DNA from: Tupaia tana
Taxonomy: Eukaryota; Chordata; Mammalia; Scandentia; Tupaiidae
Reading direction: 5' to 3'
Assembly (NCBI GenBank): GCA_026018925.1
Contig: JAKSZU010000008.1
Location: forward strand, 58,698,027 to 58,762,026
DNA length: 64,000 nt
Positions within the stretch are counted from its first letter, which is position 1, and the number at the start of each line of letters is the position of its first letter. A model generated the notes under the pieces. It saw only the letters and a program-made list of their open reading frames with translations. It was not told the origin of the DNA and searched no databases. The position numbers were made by a program, and so were the translations under genes. Shown here one piece after another: positions 12,177 through 22,086 of the stretch.

Positions 12177-14264
12177 GTGAGGGCTCCTAGGCACCTCTCA
12201 AGATGAATCATGGCTATTTACTGTTCTCTTTCTTTCTTTTAAGTTTATTTATTTAGTGAGAGAGAGAATGAGAGAGAGAGAGAGATATACCCTTGGCAGA
12301 GTTTCACCATGCCATCCCTCACTCCAGCCTTGCAGCCAGCCAGAATCATGGTCCTGGATTTGAACCCAGGCCTGCTATGAGCTGCAGTATCAAGCAGGAG
12401 GACCTATTTACTTGTCTTGTAAAAGGATCATGAACCTCCTGAGAAGAGTCATGTCTTCTCTTTGAACTCCTGGTGCCTGGCACAGAGAAGGATCCCAATG
12501 AATGCAGGTTACCTGGAATTGAATTCCTGCAGTTAGAGTATGACTTTGAACAAAGTTCAAAGTCCTCAAACATGTTGGTCCCTGTCCTTGTTGCCCACTG
12601 CTGCTGTAACAAATGTCCACACCTTGGGTGGCTTAACACAGCAGGAATTTATTCTCTTTTAGTTCTGAGGGTGAGAAGTCCAAAGTCAGTGCCACTGGGA
12701 TGAAACCAGGCTGGTTTTGGCCAGATCACATATTCTTCAGACTCCATGGGAGAATTCACTTTTTGCTTCTTCCAGCTTCTGGTATTCTGGTCCATGGGTA
12801 CATCACTCCATCTCTGCTTCTGTATCCATCTGTTGTCTTCTTTGTGTATGTGCAATCTGTTTGCTTTCCTCTTCTTATCTTTTTAAGTTTTGTTTACTTC
12901 TTTCTTTCATCAATGAGTGAGGGGAAGGAAGAGAGATTGAAACAGAAAGATAGTACCCTCACAGTGTCCTCATGCCACAGCCCACCCCATGCCTCAGCCA
13001 GCTCAGATCACAGCATGCACACTTGCCTGGCATGTAAAGGCGGGCCCTGGAATGTGATCCGGGACCTTCCTGTGTGGGTCCAGCTGCAGAACCACTGCAC
13101 CACTGCCTGGCCCCTACCTCTTTCTGAAAGGATATATGTGATTGCACTGGGGCTCGCCAAGATAATCAGGATAATTTCCACATCTCAAGATCTTTAACTG
13201 AATCACATCTGCAAACACCCTTTTTCCTAGTAAAGTTAACACCTACAGTTTCTAGGGCCTAGGACGTCCTACGGTCAAAAAGCACTGAAATGTGGGAATA
13301 GGGAACTCTGATGTGAGCACAAAGCTGCTTTTCAGGTAGGAGTGCTGGCATGAATTTGAGGACCAGGACTGACTGGGCCTGACTTTCTCGCACCCCGAGA
13401 CTTGGGCAAGTAGCCTTTGAGTGCCTTCTCAGAGTAGAAACTTCTTTCTGACCTCATCAAACATGGGAGAGCTCTCAAGGCATCAGTGTAATGTTTAAAA
13501 GGATGACGTTGGAAAACACTATGATATGGCTGACACTAATATCTAATATCTTTTTTTTTTTTTTTTAAATCTACTCATGGGGCCAGCAGGTAGGGTAGTG
13601 GCTAAGGTGTTAGATTCCTACATGGTCAACTGCAGTTCAAGTCCTGACTCAGTGGCTTGAAATTCATGCTCGGTGCCTGTGTGTGTGCCCAAAATCCCAG
13701 GAAAAGAATGGAAGAGAAAGGATTCTGGCATAGCCATCTTCCCTGGGAGGGTGATTTCTCTTTCTCTCTCAGTGTCTTTCTTTCTGTTTCTCTCTCCAGT
13801 GAATGCATATGCCCTGTGGCAAAAACGTTAAAAAAAAATCCTACCCAGCTATACTTTGTTTTTTTAGATAGGTTAGGTATGTGGTTTCCAGCCTTAAGTG
13901 TGTATTAAGAATTTACTGGAGTGGGAACCAGCAGATGGTATAGCAGTTACGGCGCTGGACTCCCACGTGGCCGACTATAGTCTGAGTCCTGGACCCAGTG
14001 GCTCGAAAATCATGCCAGGCATGTGTGCATGTGTGCCCGGGATCTCAGGAGGAGAAAGGAGGAGAGATTGCAGCATGGCCCTCCCCGCGTAGGGTCATTT
14101 CTCACTTTCCCTCTCACTCTGTCTCTCTTTCTCTCTCTGGCAGCCCATGGCCTTAAGGCAAAAACAAAAACTTACCAGATGAATTGAAAATATTATGCCT
14201 CAATTTAGGGAGATTTTGTTTTAAATAGAAGAGCATTGTTTTTTGTTTTGTTTTGTTTTTCTTT

Positions 14265-14324
<60 letters not shown>

Positions 14325-15392
14325 TTTTTTTCTTTTTTAGAGGTTTGTACTATAGGGCACCTGCACTTGCCAGAGAGACAGAAAGTGAGAAATCACCTCC
14401 TCCCCAGGGGGGATGGCCACACTGCAATCCCTTCTTTTCCATTCTCCTCTTGGGATCTTGGGCATGCATGTGCCGGCGTGAGTTTAAGCCACTGGGTCCA
14501 ACCTTGAACCCCGGTTGAGTACATGGGAGTCCAGAGAATAACCATAACGCCAACTGCTGGTCCCGAAGAGCATTGTTTTTTCAGTTAATTTATTTCTTCC
14601 ATGACAGGTAGAGAGACAGGCACATCCAGTAGGATCTTCATGCTGCAGTCCACTCCTAGCCTCAGCCAGCCAGGATCACCGGCAAGTGCATGCACCTAGC
14701 ATGTACCGGGAGGCCTTGTATCAGAACTGGGACCTTCCCACGTGGCCTGAGTATCACAGAGTGTTGCCCCTGTGGCTGGCCATGGAGAGCATTTTAATAA
14801 GCATTCCATGTGATTTCAAAGTCAATGGTCCATAGACCATTTCGAGAAACTCTGGTGTAGGTCTTAGAAAGCAGAGACCTTCTAAACCAGCGGCCCTCCA
14901 CCTCCTGCATTATGGAGGAGCTGAACAAACAAACCAATGAGTAACTCAATCCTTCACTCCCAGGTTCTGAGAGACTCTGACTTAATCGAACTGGGGTAAG
15001 AGCTTTTGAAAACCTCCACGAGTAATTCTAATATGCAGCCAAGATTGAAACCACTGTTTTAAACCTATTCCCCAAAAGCATAGAGCCAGAAATGTAACTT
15101 CAAAGCACCGTTGATGGATCTGTGAGAAATCTTAATTAGCCCGGACAGTCGTTCTCTGAGCTGTGCCTCCTGTGTCACACAAAATCTGGCTTTCTTTCTC
15201 TGTTCGTCTCCTCCTCTCGGCAGCCCTATTGCCAACACAGAAGACTGTGGGGTTTGTGCGTTTCATCTTTTCTTTTTCTCTTTTTGACTATCCTGCGTAA
15301 ATGTGTGCTTGTGTGACATTTCAGATGATCTAGATATTACCAGACACTTGCCTATTTTTTAAACTTAGGAATTATAAAGCTAAACAAAGTAG

Positions 15393-15437
<45 letters not shown>

Positions 15438-18400
15438 TGAGGGTAAGTACAGTAATTCAGGTTGGTGAAAACACCAACAGCTCCTTCCACGTATCTGACA
15501 TTCCCTCCTCTCTATCAAGCTACTACAGGTTGTGTCAGCTGCTGGGAGACTGGTGGGGGAAATGGTACCAACGCTGCCTGTAAGCCCTTCTTTGAAATCC
15601 CACTTTCCATTTCTCTTTTTATCTCCCAGGACCTTGAATCCTCCTGCTGCATCCACACTTTTCCTCCGCTTTCCTCAGGATCAGCAGATGCAGTCCCCCA
15701 GCTCCTGCCCTCCTAATCCTGTGCTTCTTCTCCGAGTTGATTACTCTGAGCTCCCTGCTTTCTCTGAAGAATTCAGTTAATTACAAGGCACCCTGTTGTT
15801 CTAGATATTCAGAGCAGGGTGGATAATGGAAGCAGTGCTTCAAATGAAAGCCAAACAAGAATTTCTGACATAGTTGATCTTGGAAGGTAGCTAGTTAAAG
15901 GGCCTCTCTTCCTCCCATTCGCCTCCTGTGTTCTGTTTCTGTTTCTTTTCTTTTAAATTTCAAAGACCATCTATTTATTTCTTCTGAGAGAAAGAGAGAC
16001 CCCTCCAGTAAGACCCCCATGCCATGATCCACCCAAGCCACAGCCTGTCCAGATCATACACAAACATACACATGCCCAGCATGCACAGGGAGGCCTCAAG
16101 ACTTGAACTTGTAACCTTTCCATGTGGAGCCAGCATTAGAGAGCATCATATCACCACTATGTCACAGTCTAGCCCTGTGTTCGCCTTTATTGTCTTCCAC
16201 TCTCGATTCTCCTATTCTCCTCTCTTAGTTTCTCTCATTTTTCCTTTCTCTCTTAGCCAATGTACATGCCTGCTTTGTAAATTCTCACTATTTTATTTTA
16301 TTTTGGAGAGGTTTTTGCGTGCGCTCGCCAGAAAGACAGAGAGAGACAGAGAGACAAAAAGCGAGAAATCACCCCCCTCCCCAGGGGGGGGGGGTGGCCA
16401 CACTGCAATCCCTTCTCTTCCATTCTCCTCTTGGGACCTTGGGCATTCACGCACACGTGCCCGGAGTGAGTTTTAAGCCACCGGGTCCAGGACTCGAACC
16501 AAGGTCAACTACATGGGAGTCCAGCGACATACCCATTACGCCAACTGCTGATCACAATTCTCACTATTTTAGACATAGGGGAAAAAACAAGTCTGCCTTA
16601 AAAAAAAAAATTCCAGGAGCTTTCCCATGACAATGTCCTGACACATTCATCCTTGGGCACCGCTGGGTACTAGGGATACAAAGATGTCTATGATGGCTGC
16701 CATTGAAGGGCTTGCCTCCTGGTAAGGAGGCTCCCATGTGCACATGTAACAACAGCAGGGTGGTGGGTGATGGGACAGACATGAGTACGAGACTGCTCTA
16801 GGAGCCCCTCTCCACTGAGGGGCCTGCGCTGCCAGCAGCCAGCTTGGCTGTGATGGGCAATGCCCTGCCTTATCTTGGGATGCCCTGGAGGCTTCTGGTC
16901 TCCTCCATTGCTGTAGACTTGCAAAGGAGAAGAAAAAGCAGAAAGAGAAACATGGGCTCAAAGTTTTGCCAGTATTAGGGGCCAGCAGGTGGGGTAGTGG
17001 TTAAGGTGCTGAACACCCACATGGCTGACCACAGTCCAAGTCCTAGACCTGATAGCTTGAAATTCATGCCAGGTGTGTGTGCGTGTGTGCTCAAAAATTC
17101 CAAGAAGAGAATGGAGAAAAAGAGATTGTGGCATGGCTATGCTTCTTAGGGGAAATTTCTTGCTTCCTGTCTCTCTCTCTATCTCTGTCTCTCTGGCGAG
17201 TGCATGCACCCTATAGCAAAAATATCTCTCAAAGAAAATGCTGTCAATTTTTTTTCTTCCATTTTCAAATGGTTTTATACGAATATTTTAAATGAACAAG
17301 ATAGAAAATGACCTAAGTGGAGCTAACTGTGTGGGTGGGCATTGTAAGCAGAAATAGCCAGAGTTCCTACTTACTGAGCACCTACTATATGCAGATATTT
17401 GGCAACATTAGCTTTTCTCAGGACTGACTATTGCTCAAGGGAGTCTCAGCAGATCATTTACTTAAAAGAAGTGAACACATTTTAAAATGTTGAGGTACCA
17501 GTTAGTATATTGCTTGGCATTTTGGAAGTGTTAATTTATCTTCGACATTATCCTCAACCAACCCTGTGCTAAAATGTTGACTCAACCTTCATAAAGCTCT
17601 GACTCCCAATGGCAAATCCCCAGTTAGATTCCTAGACTAAATAAGTTTGTCTCAGACTGAACACCCGCTGCTTTCTTACTGCAGGATTTCTCATCACTGA
17701 CTCAATCAATGTGTTTGTTTCTTCAGTAGTATTAAAAACAGCTTATGGCTTTGCTCTGGGGGCTGAAATCTCTCTATTTAATTGTAGGCTGACTCTCTTT
17801 TTAATAAGAGAACAGGAGAGGCCACACAAATGTTTTTGTTGTTCAGGCAATAGTGCTGGAAAAATTACAGATGTGATTTGACATTTGTGTAGAGATCCTA
17901 GGTTTAGAGTTTCCAAATTCTTCACAGGTAGGGGAGTGGACCCAGAGTGCAATGTTCTCTGGGTGTGCTTGGGTTCTTCTTGAGAAGTCATTTACTTTTC
18001 CTGGTCCTGGAGTTGTGTGGCCCTATGGTGATGATAACTTACTAAGTACTCCAGTCTGTAAGGTTAATGCTCCATCCCCAAGGTGTTTAATTTACACTGG
18101 GAGTAGTTTATTCATGGGCAGGATCTGGTCCATTAATTCCTGTTTTACCAAATTAGAAAACAAATGCACCGAGGGATTAAATGACTTTCCCAGGTCAGGG
18201 AAAAGGAAGAACTGACTCAGCACACGCTCTTCTTGCTGGTGGCTTGACTGGGTGACTCAATGTCATCTTCTGCACTCTGTGCCAATCTGCTGAGAGCAAC
18301 TGGTGTGTTCTCCCGTCTTTAAACAGGGAAGAATGCACCCCTCCTAAGCCTTAGGAAAGATGAAAAGCTCTCCTGCTTTTAAGACCTCCACAGACAGGAT

Positions 18401-20531
18401 TTTAGAGTATCCTTCAGGAAACTGGGCTTGAGAGTCAACCTATCAATCTGGAAATGGTTATCATACACAAGTAAGAATAATCCCCCTTCAGCTCCAGAAG
18501 GATGACTTGGAATACAAAAGTACCTTAATATCTTTTGGCACTGTGGTCTGTGGAAGAGATTGTCCAGCCTGGGAAGATGTGATTGGGTGTGAAGGGCTCA
18601 TGTTCAAATCAATCTTTCCTGAGTCCCATGTTCCCTACGTGTAGAAGCAAGGACTCCATGAAAATAGGCTGCATCATGAAATTTGTTAAGAGAACTGTGG
18701 AAGTAGAACAGATTGCTCTGCCTCGATATGCATTGTGACGCTCCAAGAAGGGGTGGGAAAGACACACTTACTGGGTGCACTTTTCTCAAGACAATCTGTA
18801 GTTCCATAAGTCTACTTTAGAAAACACTGTAACAATCACACATCAGACTCGTTCCTTCCCCTTTGTTCCAGTCAGATCACACAAACGAGATATCTCCTTA
18901 GCCAAAGCTTCCTGCATATTTGAAGATAAATGCTATGTGTTAGAGAGAAATTCTGGGAAGGACAAAGACTGAGTACAAAAGTGACATGATTTTAAGGACC
19001 ACCAGTTAGCGTAATGGCTGTGTCGCTGGATTCCCACGTAGTCGACCGCGTATCACGTCCCAGACCCGGTGGCTTAAACTCACGCTGGGCTTGTGTGCGT
19101 GCGTGCCCAAGATTCAGAGAGGAGAATGGAGGAGAAGGGATTGTGGCGTGGCCATCCCCCCTGGGGGGTGATTTCTCGCTTTCTATCTCTCTGTCTCTCT
19201 CTGTCTGTCTGGCGAGTGCATTCGCCCTATAGCAAAAACCTCTCAAAAAAAAAAAAAATAGTTACATGGACTTTAATGATCTTATTATTTCATTTTAGAA
19301 ACAAGGAACACAAGACCTCATCCATCATTCTACTTTTAATATATCTGTGTTTGAACCCAACTGCATTTTTAAACCAAAGCTCCTTCTGTCTGAGACGTGG
19401 GTTCCTCTCAGTATTCTTCTTGTGATATTAGTGATGCTGGGATTGTTGTCCTCCTTCCTGATGCAACTTAAAATCCTGGTGTCAGCAGCCTTCTATCCCA
19501 GTGTGGAAAGAGAGCGCATCCAATACCTACATGCCAAGCTGCTCAAGAAAAGGTCAAAGCAGCCACTGGGAGAAGTGAAAAAGAAACTGAGTATGTACCT
19601 TAAAAAGGTAAGGTTAAGATGGGAGTAATACCTCTAATTAAGAAAATGCTGAGTTTGAGAAGCAAATAAAAGGGATTTCGAAACAACTTCACAACAGGGT
19701 TGTATCTCAGAAATAAACAGGCCATTGAGGAGAAAACTAACAGATATACATGACTAGGGGCTCTTGGCTTTGTGGCTTGAATGTTAGCTCCGAGGATTCT
19801 ACAGATACCTTTCAAAAATAATGCTTTCAGGTATTATGGAGAGGCTACAGTGAAGGTACACTACTGGGCATTCTCAATTCTCAATCAGATTTGCTTCTCA
19901 GGTCAAGATAAAGGAAAACCATAGAGGGAAATATCTACAATTTGATACACTCAAAAAAATTCTGCCCTATACACACATAAAATGAACACATCAGAAACTT
20001 GATTTAACTCATTTATAATAAGGAAGAGTAAAAAATTAAAACCAACTCAAAGAACAATTCAAAATACGCACACATATGTAGGCCATCCGAGATGCCAAAA
20101 TGAATGTACTTAGATACAAACTGGTTTCTTCCACAAGGTGGATGGGTAGAATCAATTGCACTCTCTAGGGAGAAGTATATTTGCATTTCATGGACAAAAA
20201 GCATTTGTTATCAGCTATCAATAATGTATAGAATTAGAAAAGAGCTCACAGGTGATGAAAGATCAAGATAACCCACAAGGATAAGCTTTTCTGCCCATTT
20301 CAAAGTCTTTTGCAATTTTTCTTAACACCAGTGGCCCCACAATGAAAAGATTATATAAGAGACATTTGAATTGACTCCAGTTCTCATTCATGGACCTTTC
20401 AGGTGCATTTTTGGCTTCCAGTCCTGAAAACGATTAGGAAGAAACAAGTGGACGTTGTGAGCAAAGACAGTTCACGAGAGACCCCAATCAGCTGCTCCCC
20501 ACAGTGCACCAGCTGGTCTTCTCAGGTCTAA
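11148..20531 (+). CDS. DCSTAMP: DC-STAMP, dendrocyte expressed seven transmembrane protein
   Basis: Spliced coding sequence 11148-12176, 19299-19607 and 20403-20531, all phase 0, 488 residues. DC-STAMP is a multipass membrane protein of the DC-STAMP/OC-STAMP family. It is needed for cell-cell fusion of osteoclast precursors and macrophage giant cells, and also acts in dendritic cells. Hydrophobic segments appear near residues 33-55, 57-77, 80-105, 212-232, 293-323 and 378-404. A family-typical central block ENIYITRQFVQFDERERHQQ lies at 243-262, and the DC-STAMP-like domain spans roughly 200-400. N-glycosylation sequons are at N168, N187 and N357. The basic tail has KLLKKRSKQPLGEVKKKL near 423-440. 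The usual family length is 470; here the product is 18 longer because the ancestral stop position reads CGA. No frameshift or internal stop is seen, so the gene looks functional. Human synteny places RIMS2 upstream and DPYS downstream; neither was found here. Confidence 0.95.
12241..12413 (-). mobile_element. SINE-II, 64 bases after the exon 2 donor
   Basis: AAGTTTATTTATTTAGTGAG begins the reverse-oriented 3' end, followed by a GA tract and GCCAGCCAGAATCATGGTCC, ending near GAGCTGCAGTATC. It is shorter than other copies at the head. Its AAGTTTATTTATTT start is the reverse complement of the SINE-II tail. Confidence 0.75.
12597..13275 (-). mobile_element. Ancient interspersed repeat, interrupted by SINE-II
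   Basis: Same family as 9788-10830, opposite strand: CTGCTGTAACAAATGTCCAC, GGTGGCTTAACACAGCAGG, CTTCCAGCTTCTGG, then after the SINE GATAATCAGGATAATTTCC, CACATCTGCAAACACCC and GGCCTAGGACGTCC. Confidence 0.75.
12885..13112 (-). mobile_element. SINE-II inside an ancient repeat
   Basis: It starts TTTAAGTTTTGTTTACTTC and ends CACCACTGCCTGGCCCC. The GGGACCTTCCTGTGTGGGTC block is the reverse of the tRNA-like head. The host repeat resumes directly after it. Confidence 0.85.
13579..13839 (+). mobile_element. SINE-I, full length
   Basis: GGGGCCAGCAGGTAGGGTAG at the head, GGGAGGGTGATTTCTC in the middle, and GCCCTGTGGCAAAAACG plus an oligo(A) tail. A T17 run at 13551-13567 lies just upstream. Confidence 0.9.
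13922..14175 (+). mobile_element. SINE-I, full length
   Basis: The head is GGGAACCAGCAGATGG with GGACTCCCACGTGGCCGAC. It ends CATGGCCTTAAGGCAAAAAC. It lies 82 bases after the previous copy in the same orientation. Confidence 0.88.
14245..14564 (-). mobile_element. SINE-I with an expanded (CTTT)n tail
   Basis: A 17-base target duplication GAAGAGCATTGTTTTTT lies at 14228-14244 and 14565-14581. The reverse-oriented tail has become a TTTC/TTTG microsatellite before AGAGGTTTGTACTATAGGGC. The head ends CCAACTGCTGGTCCC. Confidence 0.93.
14260..14326 (+). repeat. (CTTT)n microsatellite in a SINE tail
   Basis: About 15 CTTT units directly abutting the 3' end of the SINE-I copy, so it most likely grew from that element's A-rich tail. 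Confidence 0.95.
14583..14781 (-). mobile_element. SINE-II copy
   Basis: TTAATTTATTTCTTCCATG at the reverse 3' end, CAGCCAGCCAGGATCACCGG mid-body, and GGGACCTTCCCACGTGGCC near the head. It follows the previous SINE-I by only a target duplication. Confidence 0.85.
14888..15059 (+). mobile_element. MER5A-like hAT remnant
   Basis: CTCCCAGGTTCTGAGAGACTC, GAACTGGGGTAAGAGC, GAGTAATTCTAATATGCAGC and GATTGAAACCACTG follow the MER5A order. Confidence 0.75.
15060..15968. other. Unique intron 2 sequence with a TG microsatellite
   Basis: Apart from the dinucleotide run at 15395-15437 I recognise no element. Open frames crossing the TG run are repeat artefacts. Confidence 0.6.
15395..15437 (+). repeat. 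(TG)n microsatellite
   Basis: About 21 perfect TG units. Confidence 0.97.
15969..16174 (-). mobile_element. SINE-II copy
   Basis: ATCTATTTATTTCTTCTGAG, CATGCCATGATCCACCC, GCATGCACAGGGAGGCCTC and CACAGTCTAGCCCTG appear in SINE-II order. The head is eroded. Confidence 0.8.
16296..16555 (-). mobile_element. SINE-I, young copy with perfect target duplication
   Basis: The 16-base repeat AATTCTCACTATTTTA is identical at 16280-16295 and 16556-16571. Many CpG sites survive (GTGCGCTCGCC, CACACGTGCCCGG), and the central G run reaches ten. Both suggest a recent insertion. Confidence 0.96.
16572..16977. other. Intron 2 sequence, no gene seen
   Basis: CTGGGTACTAGGGATACAAAG at about 16669-16688 looks like a very old dispersed mammalian repeat whose family I cannot name. 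The rest is unique. Confidence 0.45.
16978..17240 (+). mobile_element. SINE-I, full length
   Basis: GGGGCCAGCAGGTGGGGTAG at the start. CACCCTATAGCAAAAATATC ends the body. No clear target duplication was found. Confidence 0.9.
17241..18995. other. Intron 2 sequence with two worn MIR pieces
   Basis: About 17365-17460 (TTACTGAGCACCTACTATATG) and 18060-18245 (TTAAATGACTTTCCCAGGTC, GAACTGACTCAGCACACGC) look like minus-strand MIR. The rest is unique and shows no exon. Confidence 0.5.
18996..19258 (+). mobile_element. SINE-I ending 40 bases before exon 3
   Basis: The head GGACCACCAGTTAGCGTAATG starts at 18996 and the oligo(A) tail covers 19245-19258. Imperfect target repeats GTGACATGATTTTAA (18981-18995) and GTTACATGGACTTTAA (19261-19276) flank it. 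Several CpGs remain (GTCGACCGCG), so it is fairly young. It sits next to the branch-point region of the exon 3 acceptor. Confidence 0.95.
19299..19607 (+). CDS. DCSTAMP: DCSTAMP second coding exon
   Basis: The acceptor TTATTTCATTTTAG ends at 19298. The exon encodes residues 344-446, starting KQGTQDLIHH and including the sequon at N357, the last strong hydrophobic segment (WVPLSILLVILVMLGLLSS, residues 377-395) and the basic tail. It ends AAAAAG with the consensus donor GTAAGG at 19608. The boundary is set by family similarity and by the phase-0 join on both sides; other frames across this exon are shadows. Confidence 0.95.
19608..20402 (+). other. DCSTAMP: DCSTAMP intron 3
   Basis: 795 bases, donor GTAAGG, acceptor TGGACCTTTCAG. 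It contains no recognised repeat, unlike intron 2. Confidence 0.93.
20403..20531 (+). CDS. DCSTAMP: DCSTAMP last coding exon, C-terminus extended
   Basis: It encodes residues 447-488. VHFWLPVLKTIRKKQVD aligns with the end of the family. The ancestral C-terminus falls after serine 470 (TCA at 20472-20474); the next codon is CGA (20475-20477) where the usual gene has TGA. Translation therefore continues for 18 residues (RETPISCSPQCTSWSSQV) to TAA at 20529-20531. A single T-to-C change explains the extension. The comparison uses the human protein as I remember it. Confidence 0.9.
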   Translation: MHFWLPVLKTIRKKQVDVVSKDSSRETPISCSPQCTSWSSQV

Positions 20532-20755
20532 TGACAATGGCCACTTTTCCAGGTTCAACAGTAGAGAACTATATCCTAAGGTCCTATGAGGAGTTTGAGT
20601 TTGTAGGGCCATTTTGTGTCACCTAGTTATGCCTCTAAACTACTTGTCATCATAAGGGCAAAGGGCTACCAAGTAACTGGTTATGAGGCCTGTCTTTCAA
20701 GCAGAGCACATGAGAGGATTCTGTCACAGGGTAATAAAACTATATCCAGGCTCCT
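20532..20755 (+). other. DCSTAMP: DCSTAMP 3' untranslated region, approximate
   Basis: From the stop codon to about 15-20 bases past the AATAAA at 20733-20738. No repeat element interrupts it. The exact cleavage site is inferred. Confidence 0.65.
20733..20738 (+). promoter_or_regulatory. Poly(A) signal AATAAA
   Basis: The first canonical AATAAA after the stop codon, 201 bases downstream. A T/G-bearing stretch (CTCCTTGGTGAATTTTAGC) follows. Transcripts could also use later sites. Confidence 0.65.
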
Positions 20756-21179
20756 TGGTGAATTTTAGCATAGAATTATATTCAAAGAAAAAAAAAAACC
20801 AGAAAAGAAAATCAGAAAACAATTGAAATCTCTATTGCTGTCTCATGAGCCAATGCTAAGGAGAGCACATGTGTATAAAGCCTGTAGAACATCTTCAAAC
20901 TCTTCTGTCTCTTCTCTGCCCTTTTGCATGTCCTGCAGCTATTTCTCACCCTCAAATCGCCTCTTCTCTCTGTCCCCTATTCAAAGACTGCCTCTGAATC
21001 CCATTTCCAGCAGCTCCTAATTTCTTCTCACTACTGTCTCCATTCTTTTTCTCTGCTTCCCTGGATGTCCTTTGTTTTTTCCTTTTCTTGCAAATCCTTC
21101 AGCCTAGTATTCATGCCAGGGTAGCCTAGAGACTGTGTGTATCAAAATCATGTGAAATAGGGGCCAGCTGGTGCACTGT
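20756..21179. other. Sequence just downstream of the gene
   Basis: Pyrimidine-rich unique sequence (20890-21080). GGGGCCAGCTGGTGCACTG at 21161-21180 looks like a SINE-I head, but no body follows it. Confidence 0.45.
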
Positions 21180-21905
21180 GGGGAGCAGCTGCTTGGGGTC
21201 CTAAGAAGAGGATGGGGCACAGCCAGGGGCTTCTCCCCCTTAGCTTAGGGAGGCCATATACTAACTGTCTGGGAGCATTTCTGACAACACCTCTTACCAC
21301 TCTGCCAGAAGCAGTGCTTGCCCCTCTGCACCCTCATACCTAACCCTTTCAGCAATTCTTCTAGGCAGGGAGGTTATATAAGTGGGCCAAGAGACAGCCT
21401 CTGTGTATTGGCCCCTAGGTAATTTCTTCACTGCAAGCTGAGACCCATTAGCTAAAAAGCCTGCTCACAGGCACCAAATTGAATTTTTATGTGTTCAGTT
21501 CTTTTAGAGAGCCCCCAAAAGCAGATTTTTAGCTATCTAGATGCTGCCTACTTCGTACGCCCTTAAACCCTCTATTCACATCTGCTAACCATGAATGAGG
21601 TACAATCTGTGGTTTAAGACCCCAACCCACTGCTGTCCCCCTGAGTTCCCCAACCCAGGCGCCCCCTGACTTGCTGTTGAGTGACATAGCATAGACATGT
21701 AATAACCCCACTCCTGACACTTCCCTGTCCCCCAGGGTAGTTCCCTTAATGTTTACTTCTTCTGGATGGTGACTCTTTGCTACCTGTGGGTGGTCTCAGG
21801 CTGTGAAGAACTTCTCCTCTCTGCAACCCTGTCCAAGAACTGCCTAAAAAAACTTGTGTTCTTGCTTCTCATGATCTTACCTTTTTCCTTGATCAGCCCC
21901 TAAAC
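21180..21905 (+). mobile_element. Possible solitary LTR, unassigned
   Basis: The stretch starts TGTGGGGAGCAGCTGC, has a TATA-like GGTTATATAAGTGGGCC at 21371-21387, and is GC-balanced and pyrimidine-rich afterward (CCTGTCCAAGAACTGCC near 21826). These suit a solitary LTR, but I found no AATAAA, no matching end and no target duplication. It could equally be unique sequence. Confidence 0.25.
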
Positions 21906-21924
21906 CCCTCAGAGCCATACATGA

Positions 21925-22030
21925 GAGTATCTCCATTTTTGTGGATATGAAAATGAGGTATAGATAGGCCAAGTAAGCGGTTAGATGTCTGTACTGCTCA
22001 CATCAGACCGAACTCAAGTACAGATTCTTT
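21925..22030 (-). mobile_element. MIR fragment
   Basis: ATCTCCATTTTTGTGGATATG, GAAAATGAGG and CAAGTAAGCGGTTAGATG resemble MIR read backwards. Confidence 0.45.
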
Positions 22031-22086
22031 GAAATCTACAAACTTTGCCATAAATCAGCTCAAGATGAAAAGTTTAACCTGCTTGG

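Larger units (their letters stand above)
12177..19298 (+). other. DCSTAMP: DCSTAMP intron 2
   Basis: 7,122 bases from donor GTGAGG to acceptor TTATTTCATTTTAG. It carries about ten SINEs, an ancient repeat, a MER5A remnant, MIR pieces and two microsatellites, listed separately. Unique stretches that hold nothing recognisable are 13276-13550, 15060-15968, 16572-16977 and most of 17241-18995. Confidence 0.93.

Noticed and set aside
12177-12206. Reading exon 2 on to the in-frame stop at 12204-12206, making a 352-residue protein
   Set aside because: The nine residues after glycine 343 have no family similarity, a good donor (GTGAGG) sits exactly at the break, and the rest of the protein continues in frame at 19299 and 20403.
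13579-13660. tRNA-like sequences with B boxes as tRNA genes
   Set aside because: All such sequences here are heads of SINE copies with long non-tRNA bodies and A-rich tails. None folds as a complete tRNA gene with a terminator right after the 3' end.
4746-18219. AP-1 sites (TGACTCA/TGAGTCA at about 4749, 5443, 7750 and 18213) as DCSTAMP enhancers
   Set aside because: AP-1 does regulate this gene in osteoclasts, but about eight matches are expected by chance in 64 kb, and one lies in a MIR.
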